DNA of 5,317 bases from Acidobacteriota bacterium (GTDB taxonomy: Bacteria; Acidobacteriota; Blastocatellia; Pyrinomonadales; Pyrinomonadaceae), in the NCBI GenBank assembly GCA_013698055.1, contig JACCVS010000030.1, positions 1 to 5,317 of the forward strand, in the 5' to 3' direction. The stretch's first letter is position 1. Every line of letters begins with the position of its first letter. A program made the position numbers and the translations under genes. Of the stretch, positions 1 through 5,317 are shown one piece after another. Below the pieces are notes generated by a model, which was not told the origin of the DNA, searched no databases, and saw nothing but the letters and a program-made list of their open reading frames with translations.

Positions 1-792
1 GGGCGTCCCGGCTGGCATATCGAATGCTCTGCCATGTCCATGAAATACTTAGGCGAGACGTTTGACATTCACGCTGGCGGGATTGATCTCGTCTTCCCGC
101 ACCATGAGAACGAGATAGCGCAAAGCGAAGGTGCGACGGGCAAGCCTTTCGCGAAATACTGGATTCACTTCGAGCACCTGAAAGTCGAAGGCGAATCCAT
201 GTCGAAGTCTAAAGGCAACTTTTACACCTTCCGTGACGTTGCTGCGCGGGGTTTCGCGCCCGTCGCCGTCCGCTACTTCCTGATGAGCGTGCCCTGCCGC
301 AAACAGCTTAACTTTACCTTCGAAGCCCTGCGCGGTGCGGAGAAGACGGTCATGGGCTTGCGCGATTTTCGCTTGCGTCTCAAAGAAGCGCGGGTCGAGT
401 CGGGTGCAAATCCGAATCTACAGGAAGCAGCCGCTCGCGCCATCAAAGATTTCGAGGCCGGGTTTGACGACGACCTCAACACTTCCGTTGCGCTCGCGGC
501 ACTTCACAATCTGGCACGCGAGGTGAACACGGCGATTGACGAACATGCGCTGCGTATAGATAACAAGCATGAACTGCTCGCCCTGCTCGACCGCATGAAC
601 TCCGTCCTGAATATCTTTGATGATGAACAGCCCCAGATGCTCGACGATGATATTCAAGCCATGATTGACGAACGACAGCAGGCTCGCCACCGCCGCGACT
701 TTGCCCGCGCCGACGAAATTCGCGACCAACTGGCTGCGCGCGGCATCACGCTCGAAGATACAAAAGATGGCGTGCGCTGGAAAAGACGTTGA
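1..792 (+). CDS. cysS: Cysteinyl-tRNA synthetase, C-terminal part (5' end outside window)
   Basis: This class I aminoacyl-tRNA synthetase attaches cysteine to tRNA-Cys in the cytoplasm. The reading frame is open from base 1, starting GRPGWHIECSAM, and gives 263 residues. By comparison with the roughly 461-residue E. coli enzyme, about 200 N-terminal residues, including the HIGH motif and the first zinc cysteine, lie off the window. The remaining zinc ligands are visible: Cys9 of the fragment (in WHIEC), then His34 and Glu38 in FPHHENE. The signature loop is SMSKS at fragment residues 66-70, with Ser where the usual KMSKS has Lys. The rest is the helical DALR/anticodon-binding region, ending in a basic tail (DGVRWKRR). 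The in-frame ATG at 34 is internal and is not the start. The length after the zinc cysteine matches the family, so the 3' end is intact. An inverted repeat begins 8 bases after the stop. Confidence 0.97.
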   Translation, partial: GRPGWHIECSAMSMKYLGETFDIHAGGIDLVFPHHENEIAQSEGATGKPFAKYWIHFEHLKVEGESMSKSKGNFYTFRDVAARGFAPVAVRYFLMSVPCRKQLNFTFEALRGAEKTVMGLRDFRLRLKEARVESGANPNLQEAAARAIKDFEAGFDDDLNTSVALAALHNLAREVNTAIDEHALRIDNKHELLALLDRMNSVLNIFDDEQPQMLDDDIQAMIDERQQARHRRDFARADEIRDQLAARGITLEDTKDGVRWKRR

Positions 793-800
793 CAATGGAA

Positions 801-862
801 GATATCAGATGTTAGATGTCAGGTGCTGGCAATAACCACGCTGACATTTAACATCTGATATC
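801..862. repeat. Inverted repeat with heptamer-phased arms (element 1)
   Basis: Bases 801-822 and 841-862 are 22-bp inverted arms with a single non-Watson-Crick position (G815 opposite T848, a G-T/G-U pair), separated by 18 bases. The left arm reads in steps of seven: GATATCA, GATGTTA, GATGTCA. The right arm is TGACATT, TAACATC, TGATATC. It lies 8 bases after the cysS stop, in a spacer with no gene. Its 7-bp phasing matches the two elements further along the window, but the heptamer sequence differs. There is no transposase and no obvious target-site duplication. Confidence 0.85.
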
Positions 863-877
863 CGGTATCTGCTTTTT
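801..877 (+). terminator. Possible cysS terminator: hairpin plus late T-run
   Basis: The 22-bp hairpin of element 1 lies just after the cysS stop and is followed by CTTTTT at 872-877. The T-run starts 10 bases beyond the stem and the stem is AT-rich, so this is not a textbook intrinsic terminator. The position and the stem's preserved pairing in the cysS transcript make a role in 3' end formation or mRNA stability plausible. This is inference only. Confidence 0.3.
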
Positions 878-1007
878 ATGTTTTACCTTCGTGACACACA
901 TTTTCGCCCGCTCGACAACCGCGCTGATCTCTTCGCGGACTAGCCCTCTCGCACTCTTTCCAGTTTTCGCAAATTTTTTCTAAACAAATCACCCTCGCTT
1001 TCTTTAT

Positions 1008-1013
1008 AAGGAG
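1008..1013 (+). promoter_or_regulatory. Shine-Dalgarno site of the aminotransferase gene
   Basis: AAGGAG lies 8 bases before the ATG at 1022. This strong ribosome binding site fixes the start codon. The preceding stretch, 863-1007, is T-rich and presumably holds the promoter, but I could not pick a convincing -35/-10 pair. Confidence 0.85.
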
Positions 1014-1021
1014 AAGAGTGT

Positions 1022-2380
1022 ATGTCTACGCTTGCACCGCCGAAGAGACCTGAAATCAAAACTGCACTGCCCGGCCCCAAGGGTCAGGAGATCATCGCGG
1101 CAGATCACCAGTTTGTCACACCATCGTATCCGCGCCCGTCATTCAAGCTCGTCGCCGAGCGCGCCGAAGGCATGTGGGTCACGGACGTTGACGGCAACAT
1201 CTTTCTGGATTGCAACGCCGGGGTCGCCGTCTGCTCGACCGGCCACTGTCACCCGGAAGTCGTCCGCGCCATTCAAGATCAGGCAGCGCAACTGATTCAC
1301 ATGTGCGGCACGGATTATTATTACAAACACATGCCCACGCTTGCCAGAAAACTCGACGAGATCGTGCCCATCGAAGGCCCGACGCGCACGCACTTCGCCA
1401 ACAGCGGCACGGAAGCAGTCGAGACTGCGCTGAAACTCGCAATGCACGCCACGGGGCGCGAGAAGTTCATAGCCTTCTTCAACAGCTTTCACGGACGCAC
1501 GCTTGGCTCGCTCTCTTTAACTTCATCGAAGATAGCCCAGCGCAAAGGCTTTCGCCGTCAGGCTCTCGATGTGACGCACGTTCCTTACCCGAACGTCTTC
1601 CGTCATCCGTTCACAGGTGAGCGCTCCGATGCGGAGACAGTCAGCCGCGCGTGTCTCGACTGGATCGAGAAGCGTTTATTCCTGACGACTGTGCCGCCGG
1701 AGGAATGCGCCGCAATCGTCGTTGAGGTTGTGCAGGGCGAAGGCGGTTATGTTCCTGCGCCGAAGGAATTCCTGCAAGGCCTTCGCCGCATCTGCGATGA
1801 GCATGGAATCATGCTGATCGTTGACGAAGTGCAATCGGGGATGGGACGCACGGGCAAGATGTTTGCCAGTGACCATCATGATCTCAAGGCCGACATTGTC
1901 TGCATCGCCAAAGGCATCGGCTCCGGGCTACCTATCGGTGCGTGCGTCGCCCGCGCCGATCTGATGGACTGGAAACCGGGCGCGCACGCTTCAACCTTCG
2001 GCGGCAACCCCGTCTGCATCGCTTCCGCTTTGAAGACCATTGAGTTGCTTGAACGTGAACTCGTCAAAAACAGCGCAGAGGTCGGAGTATATCTGCAAGA
2101 GGGATTGCGTAAGCTGATGCAGAAACACCATTGCATCGGCGATGTGCGCGGGCTTGGGCTGATGGTCGGCGTCGAGTTTGTCGAAGACCGCGCTTCAATG
2201 AAACCCGCACCCGAGTTGCGCGAACGCATCGAGTACGCCTGCTTCGAGCGCGGCCTCATTATTCTCGGCGCAGGCTTCAACACAATCCGTTGGTCGCCGC
2301 CCCTCATCATCACGCGCGAAAACATTGACGTTGCGCTGGAGATTTTCGACGAAGCGATTACCGCATCATGCAATAGCTAG
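1022..2380 (+). CDS. Class III PLP-dependent aminotransferase (acetylornithine/GABA aminotransferase family)
   Basis: This is a 452-residue cytoplasmic fold-type I PLP enzyme that transfers an amino group, usually the omega-amino group of ornithine, GABA or a related compound, to a 2-oxo acid. Visible motifs are the PLP-phosphate loop NSGTEA (127-132), FHGRT (156-160), EVVQGEGG (235-242), the cofactor-ring Asp in VDEVQSGMGRTG (Asp268), the Schiff-base lysine Lys297 in CIAKGIGSG, ASTFGGNP (323-330), and Arg423 in IRWSPP, the usual substrate-carboxylate arginine. Length is normal for the family. The N-terminus (ELPGPK-like LPGPK, then DVDGN, GVAV, GHCHPEV) resembles the archaeal/bacterial GABA-aminotransferase branch that also includes amino-acid racemases, so substrate cannot be named and no gene symbol is given. 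The start is set by AAGGAG at 1008-1013. The AG of its TAG stop is also the first two bases of the heptamer repeat that follows. Confidence 0.93.
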   Translation: MSTLAPPKRPEIKTALPGPKGQEIIAADHQFVTPSYPRPSFKLVAERAEGMWVTDVDGNIFLDCNAGVAVCSTGHCHPEVVRAIQDQAAQLIHMCGTDYYYKHMPTLARKLDEIVPIEGPTRTHFANSGTEAVETALKLAMHATGREKFIAFFNSFHGRTLGSLSLTSSKIAQRKGFRRQALDVTHVPYPNVFRHPFTGERSDAETVSRACLDWIEKRLFLTTVPPEECAAIVVEVVQGEGGYVPAPKEFLQGLRRICDEHGIMLIVDEVQSGMGRTGKMFASDHHDLKADIVCIAKGIGSGLPIGACVARADLMDWKPGAHASTFGGNPVCIASALKTIELLERELVKNSAEVGVYLQEGLRKLMQKHHCIGDVRGLGLMVGVEFVEDRASMKPAPELRERIEYACFERGLIILGAGFNTIRWSPPLIITRENIDVALEIFDEAITASCNS

Positions 2381-2486
2381 TGGTCAGTGGTCAGTGGTCA
2401 GTGGTCAGTTCAGTTAAAAGCAAATGCTCAGCCTTGGTCATGGAAACTGGTCTTTACTGACCGCTGACCAGTGACTACTGACCACT
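2379..2486. repeat. Inverted pair of four-unit heptamer arrays (element 2)
   Basis: Four perfect tandem AGTGGTC units (2379-2406) face four inverted units at 2459-2486: GACCGCT, GACCAGT, GACTACT and GACCACT. The consensus GACCACT is the reverse complement of AGTGGTC. The 52 bases between the arms hold no gene. The element fills the spacer between two convergent genes: it starts in the aminotransferase stop codon and ends 5 bases from the last base of ackA. As plus-strand RNA, the 28-bp stem would have one G-G mismatch and two G-U pairs. It could act as a bidirectional terminator or 3' end stabiliser, although there is no clear T-run next to the stem. Confidence 0.93.
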
Positions 2487-2491
2487 GTTCT

Positions 2492-3739
2492 TCAGAATCT
2501 CTGCGGCACGCCGCGCACGCACCGGACAGTGTCGCGCGCGATGAGCAATTCTTCGTCTGTCGGAATAACGTAAGCCGCGAGCCTTGAATTGTCGTGGCTG
2601 ATGATGCCTTCGCGCCCTTCCCGTTGCGCGGCGTTGCGCTCCTCGTCAAGCTCAAGCCCTAACCACTGAAGACCGTCGCAGATGAGCGCGCGCACCTCCA
2701 CAGAGTTTTCCCCGATGCCGCCAGTAAAAATGATGGCGTCCGCGCCGTTCATGGCAGCTAAATATGCTCCGATGTATTTCCTCACACGGTAACAGAAAAT
2801 CTCTACGGCGAGACGAGCGCGGCGGTCGTCGTGTTCGCGCGCTTCGGCCAGCAGCTCGCGCATATCGTTGGTTAATCCTGAAATCCCGATCAGGCCGGAT
2901 TGTTTGTTCAGCAGCGTCTCGACCTCTTGCGCCGACAATCCCTCTTTGGCCGCAATGAAATCTATAATGGCTGGGTCAAGATCGCCGGAGCGCGTCCCCA
3001 TTACTAAACCTTCGAGCGGGGTCAGCCCCATCGAAGTGTCAATGGAATCGCCCCTGCGGATCGCCGCTGCCGAGCAACCGTTGCCGAGATGGAGCGTGAT
3101 GACGTTCGTCTCGTCGCGCGCAATGTTCCGAAGCTGGCGGTAGCGGTAAGCGACGTAACGATGCGACGTGCCGTGAAAGCCATAGCGACGAATGCGATGG
3201 CGGCGATAGAGTTGATAAGGCAGCGCGTAAAGATAGGCGCGGTCAGGCAAAGTCTGGTGGAATGCCGTATCGAAGACGGCGGCCTGCGGCAGCCCCACGC
3301 CGAAGACTTCGCGCGCTGCCGTGATGCCCTTGATGTTCGCAGGATTATGCAGCGGCGCGAGATCAATACAGTCCTCTATCCCGCGCAGCACTTCGTCTGT
3401 AATCAGCACGGAATGCGTAAAGCGTTCGCCGCCATGCACGACGCGGTGGCCGATGGCGTGAACGTCCGCAACGCTTTTCACGGTGTCAATCCCTGAAGTT
3501 TCCGAGCAAGCCCATCGAATAATTAACTCGACAGCCGCGCGCGTGTCCCGTAGCGGCGCAGTTGACCTCTGCGCTTCGCGCCCTTCGGCGTGCAAAGTGA
3601 TAATTGCTTCGCCGCCGATGCGCTCAATTACGCCGCGCGCCAGCCGCCTGTCAGCGTTCTGAGCGATCAGCTCAACGTCGGTCGCGATCAACTGGAACTT
3701 GACCGAAGAACTGCCGCAATTAAGAACGAGAATATTCAT
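2492..3739 (-). CDS. ackA: Acetate kinase
   Basis: This cytoplasmic enzyme of the ASKHA fold interconverts acetate + ATP and acetyl phosphate + ADP. With phosphotransacetylase it links acetate to acetyl-CoA. The protein has 415 residues, slightly over the usual 400 or so. It starts with the signature ILVLNCGSSSVK (Asn7, Ser10, Ser12, Lys14). Other family residues are Arg99 in HRVVHGG, Asp157 in FDTAFH, His189 in GFHGTSH, GNGCS (219-223), Arg250 in GTRSGDLDP, FTGGIGENS (338-346) and the Glu pair 396-397 in PTDEELLIARD. These cover the known acetate- and nucleotide-binding and catalytic positions, so it should be active. The ATG at 3737-3739 places the signature at its usual distance from the N-terminus. 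No purine-rich Shine-Dalgarno precedes it; the leader is repeat element 3. The amidohydrolase lies 77 bp upstream on the same strand. No pta is visible. Confidence 0.97.
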   Translation of the reverse strand: MNILVLNCGSSSVKFQLIATDVELIAQNADRRLARGVIERIGGEAIITLHAEGREAQRSTAPLRDTRAAVELIIRWACSETSGIDTVKSVADVHAIGHRVVHGGERFTHSVLITDEVLRGIEDCIDLAPLHNPANIKGITAAREVFGVGLPQAAVFDTAFHQTLPDRAYLYALPYQLYRRHRIRRYGFHGTSHRYVAYRYRQLRNIARDETNVITLHLGNGCSAAAIRRGDSIDTSMGLTPLEGLVMGTRSGDLDPAIIDFIAAKEGLSAQEVETLLNKQSGLIGISGLTNDMRELLAEAREHDDRRARLAVEIFCYRVRKYIGAYLAAMNGADAIIFTGGIGENSVEVRALICDGLQWLGLELDEERNAAQREGREGIISHDNSRLAAYVIPTDEELLIARDTVRCVRGVPQRF

Positions 3740-3746
3740 GATGAAA

Positions 3747-3874
3747 CAGTGACGAGTGACGAGTTGAAGACAAGTTCAAAGTCCAATGCCCAAAGTCCAA
3801 AGTCAAGGAGTTAGTTTTAGATATTGGGCTTTGGACTTTGGACTTTGGACTCTTGCCAGTCGCTTGTCACTGTC
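3747..3874. repeat. Nested heptamer inverted repeat (element 3)
   Basis: Bases 3749-3804 read as eight consecutive heptamers: GTGACGA, GTGACGA, GTTGAAG, ACAAGTT, CAAAGTC, CAATGCC, CAAAGTC, CAAAGTC. On the other side, TTTGGAC occurs three times in tandem (3830-3850). The inner arms give a perfect 15-bp inverted repeat, 3790-3804 with 3834-3848, around a 29-base centre. The outer arms (about 3747-3763 with 3858-3874) are a weaker match sharing CAGTGAC and further bases. The right arm lies inside the amidohydrolase coding sequence, and the left arm ends 7 bases from the ackA start codon. It has the same design as elements 1 and 2, with other heptamers. Confidence 0.9.
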
Positions 3875-5217
3875 TTAAGGATTTCTTTCATGCGTGCGCG
3901 CAAGCGATCTTCGTCAACGGTGAGCACGCGACCTTCGCTGAAGACTTCTTTTCCAGCGACCATCGTCATCAGGACATCGCGGCCTGAAGAAGAGAAGATG
4001 AGCGCGGTGCGCGGGTCGTAAAGCGGAACTTGATGCGCACCGTTAAGAGCGACGGCTATCATGTCGGCTTGCGCTCCTTCGACGAGCGCGCCCATTCGAG
4101 TTTCAAAGCCGAGAGCGCGTGCGCCTCCCATCGTCAAGGCTTCGAGCGCAATCTCTGCGTTCAGCTTTTGCACCGCGCCGTTTACGCCCACAGTTCCCCG
4201 CGCCATCAGAATTGCGAAGCGCGCCTCTTCGAGCATGTCACAGGTGTTGTTGCTCGCGACCGAATCACTGCCGAAGCCGACCTTGATTCCCTTCTCAATG
4301 AAGACCGCGAACGGCGCGCGACCATGACCGAGCTTGGCGTTTGACTTCGGGCAATGGGCGATTTTTGCGCCTGCCCCTTTAATTGTTTCGAGGTCTGCGT
4401 CGTCTACCCTGACGCAGTGCGCAAGCAAGGGGCGTGTTTGCAGGATGCCGTGTCGCGCCAGGTATTGAATTGAAGAGATTCCGGGTGCGCGCCATTCGAT
4501 TCCACGTTGCGCGAGATTTTCGGCGAACGCGCCATGCCCTTCTTGCATGAATAATGATTCAGCTTCTGACTCTGCCGCGTGCATCATCAAAGGCAGTTTC
4601 TCCGCGATGGCGAATTCAGCAATTAACTCAAGCTGCGGCGCGCTTACACTATACGGTGCGTGCGGCGAGATGCCGATGTTGACAAGATCTGTTTCATACT
4701 CGCGAAGATGCGCCACCTTCTCGCGTAGCTTGTCGAAATTCTCATGCGCTTCGTTAGGATTCGGACCAAAGGATTCCTGGTAAACAATCCCGCGCAAGCC
4801 CACATCACTGAGCGCCCTCATGCTTGTGCTTGCCGCATCGCTCGCATCCCCGACGCACGTCACCCCGGCGCGCGCTGCCTCAATCGCTCCCCAAGCGGCG
4901 GAAACGTAAAGATCATCCGGCGTCATCCGTTCGAGACGCGCGATGGTCAGCTTCCTGAGCCAACTGAAAAAGTCTGCCTCTTCGCATTCGAGGTAGCCGC
5001 GCATCGCCGTCAGTTCAAGATGCGAATGAGCGTTGACGAAACCGGGCAAGATAGCGGCTTCGCCGAAATCGCGCACCGGCGCTTTCGGGAATTGGCTTAC
5101 CAGCTCATCCCGACTGCCGACGGCGATCACCTGCGAGGCTTCAATCGCCACCGCCCCGCTCTCGATAAGAGATGAAGCGTCAGGCAATATCCAGCGTGCG
5201 GTATAAAGTTTCGTCAT
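3817..5217 (-). CDS. Metal-dependent amidohydrolase / adenosine-type deaminase (candidate aminodeoxyfutalosine deaminase)
   Basis: This is a 466-residue cytoplasmic enzyme of the ATZ/TRZ (COG0402-like) amidohydrolase superfamily, a TIM barrel with a flanking beta-sandwich that removes an amino group from a nucleobase-like ring. Metal and catalytic residues are all present: His64 and His66 (NAHSHLE), His186 in SPHAPYS, His213 and Glu216 (HAAE), His267 (LAHC), HCPKSN (288-293) and Asp318 (GFGSDS). The usual MTA/SAH-deaminase stretch after the first histidines (the DDLPL/IWP type) is absent; instead there is ECEEADFFSWL. That arrangement recalls the Helicobacter aminodeoxyfutalosine deaminase of the alternative menaquinone pathway, but the substrate is not provable here. 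The ATG at 5215-5217 has a weak AGGGA ten bases upstream. The last roughly 18 residues (from Thr449) are encoded by repeat element 3 and are probably not part of the original enzyme. Confidence 0.92.
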   Translation of the reverse strand: MTKLYTARWILPDASSLIESGAVAIEASQVIAVGSRDELVSQFPKAPVRDFGEAAILPGFVNAHSHLELTAMRGYLECEEADFFSWLRKLTIARLERMTPDDLYVSAAWGAIEAARAGVTCVGDASDAASTSMRALSDVGLRGIVYQESFGPNPNEAHENFDKLREKVAHLREYETDLVNIGISPHAPYSVSAPQLELIAEFAIAEKLPLMMHAAESEAESLFMQEGHGAFAENLAQRGIEWRAPGISSIQYLARHGILQTRPLLAHCVRVDDADLETIKGAGAKIAHCPKSNAKLGHGRAPFAVFIEKGIKVGFGSDSVASNNTCDMLEEARFAILMARGTVGVNGAVQKLNAEIALEALTMGGARALGFETRMGALVEGAQADMIAVALNGAHQVPLYDPRTALIFSSSGRDVLMTMVAGKEVFSEGRVLTVDEDRLRARMKEILKTVTSDWQESKVQSPKPNI

Positions 5218-5227
5218 CAGCTTAGAA

Positions 5228-5232
5228 TCCCT
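5228..5232 (-). promoter_or_regulatory. Weak Shine-Dalgarno candidate of the amidohydrolase gene
   Basis: Read on the minus strand, AGGGA stands 10 bases before the ATG at 5217. The match is short and the spacing slightly long, so it supports the chosen start only modestly. Confidence 0.4.
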
Positions 5233-5275
5233 GATACAAGAGACGAGCCATCAGGTATGACAGGGAAATAATTGG

Positions 5276-5302
5276 ATAGGATTTGCAGGCTTAACAGGAT
5301 GA
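5276..5302. repeat. Three degenerate tandem nonamers
   Basis: ATAGGATTT, GCAGGCTTA and ACAGGATGA follow each other with AGG placed every 9 bases. The stretch lies upstream of the amidohydrolase gene in the non-coding end of the window. The copies are imperfect and few, so this could be the edge of a larger repeat beyond the window or chance similarity. The period is 9, unlike the 7 of the other elements. Confidence 0.4.
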
Positions 5303-5317
5303 GAAAAGAACATAAGT

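Noticed and set aside
1004..1009. TTATAA-like -10 box before the aminotransferase
   Set aside because: It overlaps the Shine-Dalgarno site and would place transcription start at the start codon. No matching -35 is visible.
1876..2373. 165-residue open frame on the minus strand
   Set aside because: It is antisense to the aminotransferase C-terminal half. The composition is Ser/Arg/Pro-rich without motifs, typical of a shadow of a GC-rich gene.
2379..2486. Possible CRISPR array
   Set aside because: The units are 7 bp, directly adjacent without spacers, and the second set is inverted. No cas genes are present.
3089..3496. 135-residue open frame on the plus strand
   Set aside because: It is antisense to the conserved core of ackA, with no motif and no independent start signal.
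3805..3810. AAGGAG resembling a plus-strand ribosome binding site
   Set aside because: No plus-strand coding frame with plausible protein content follows. It is the centre of repeat element 3.
4744..5175. 143-residue open frame on the plus strand
   Set aside because: It lies wholly inside the amidohydrolase gene on the opposite strand, which has all catalytic motifs. The frame shows no recognisable domain or ribosome binding site and has the Arg/His-rich makeup of a shadow frame.
2492..5217. ackA and amidohydrolase as a dedicated metabolic operon
   Set aside because: They share a strand and a 77-bp gap, but no common pathway is evident, no pta is present, and the gap is filled by a repeat element, so a functional link is not supported.
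5228..5266. Short inverted matches TCCCTG/CAGGGA and CCTGAT/ATCAGG upstream of the amidohydrolase
   Set aside because: The arms are only 6 bp, overlap each other in alternative pairings and are within chance expectation for 100 bases.

Overview
The window carries four protein-coding genes of ordinary bacterial metabolism and three repeat elements between them. By eye the coding DNA is moderately GC-rich (mid to upper 50s percent). There are no rRNA, tRNA, CRISPR, phage or transposase genes. The gene families are too widespread to fix a taxon. Moderate GC together with intergenic heptamer repeats such as AGTGGTC and CAAAGTC would fit a free-living bacterium of the Acidobacteriota/Blastocatellia type, but that is a weak inference.

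Layout: (1) 1-792, plus strand: the C-terminal 263 residues of cysteinyl-tRNA synthetase (cysS), cut by the window edge. (2) 793-1021: spacer with a near-perfect 22-bp inverted repeat, a T-rich stretch with no recognisable gene or promoter, and a good Shine-Dalgarno site. (3) 1022-2380, plus: a complete class III PLP-dependent aminotransferase. (4) 2381-2491: a convergent spacer filled almost entirely by an inverted pair of four-unit heptamer arrays. (5) 2492-3739, minus: complete acetate kinase (ackA). (6) 3740-3874: a third heptamer inverted repeat lying between ackA and the next gene and reaching into that gene's 3' end. (7) 3817-5217, minus: a complete metal-dependent amidohydrolase/deaminase, possibly an aminodeoxyfutalosine deaminase. 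(8) 5218-5317: its upstream region, with a short degenerate nonamer repeat.

The genes do not form an obvious pathway. cysS charges tRNA-Cys. The aminotransferase moves amino groups between an amino acid or amine and a 2-oxo acid. AckA interconverts acetate + ATP and acetyl phosphate, and no pta partner is visible. The amidohydrolase probably deaminates an adenosine-type compound. The amidohydrolase and ackA are codirectional and 77 bp apart, so cotranscription is possible.

The most interesting signal is the repeats. All three larger intergenic regions carry an element of the same design: short arrays with a strict 7-bp period facing each other as inverted arms. Each element uses a different heptamer. 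Every one of the four gene 3' ends lies within about 10 bp of an element or inside it. One element is translated as the C-terminal tail of the amidohydrolase and also occupies the leader where ackA would need its ribosome binding site. I found no convincing new multi-gene system.
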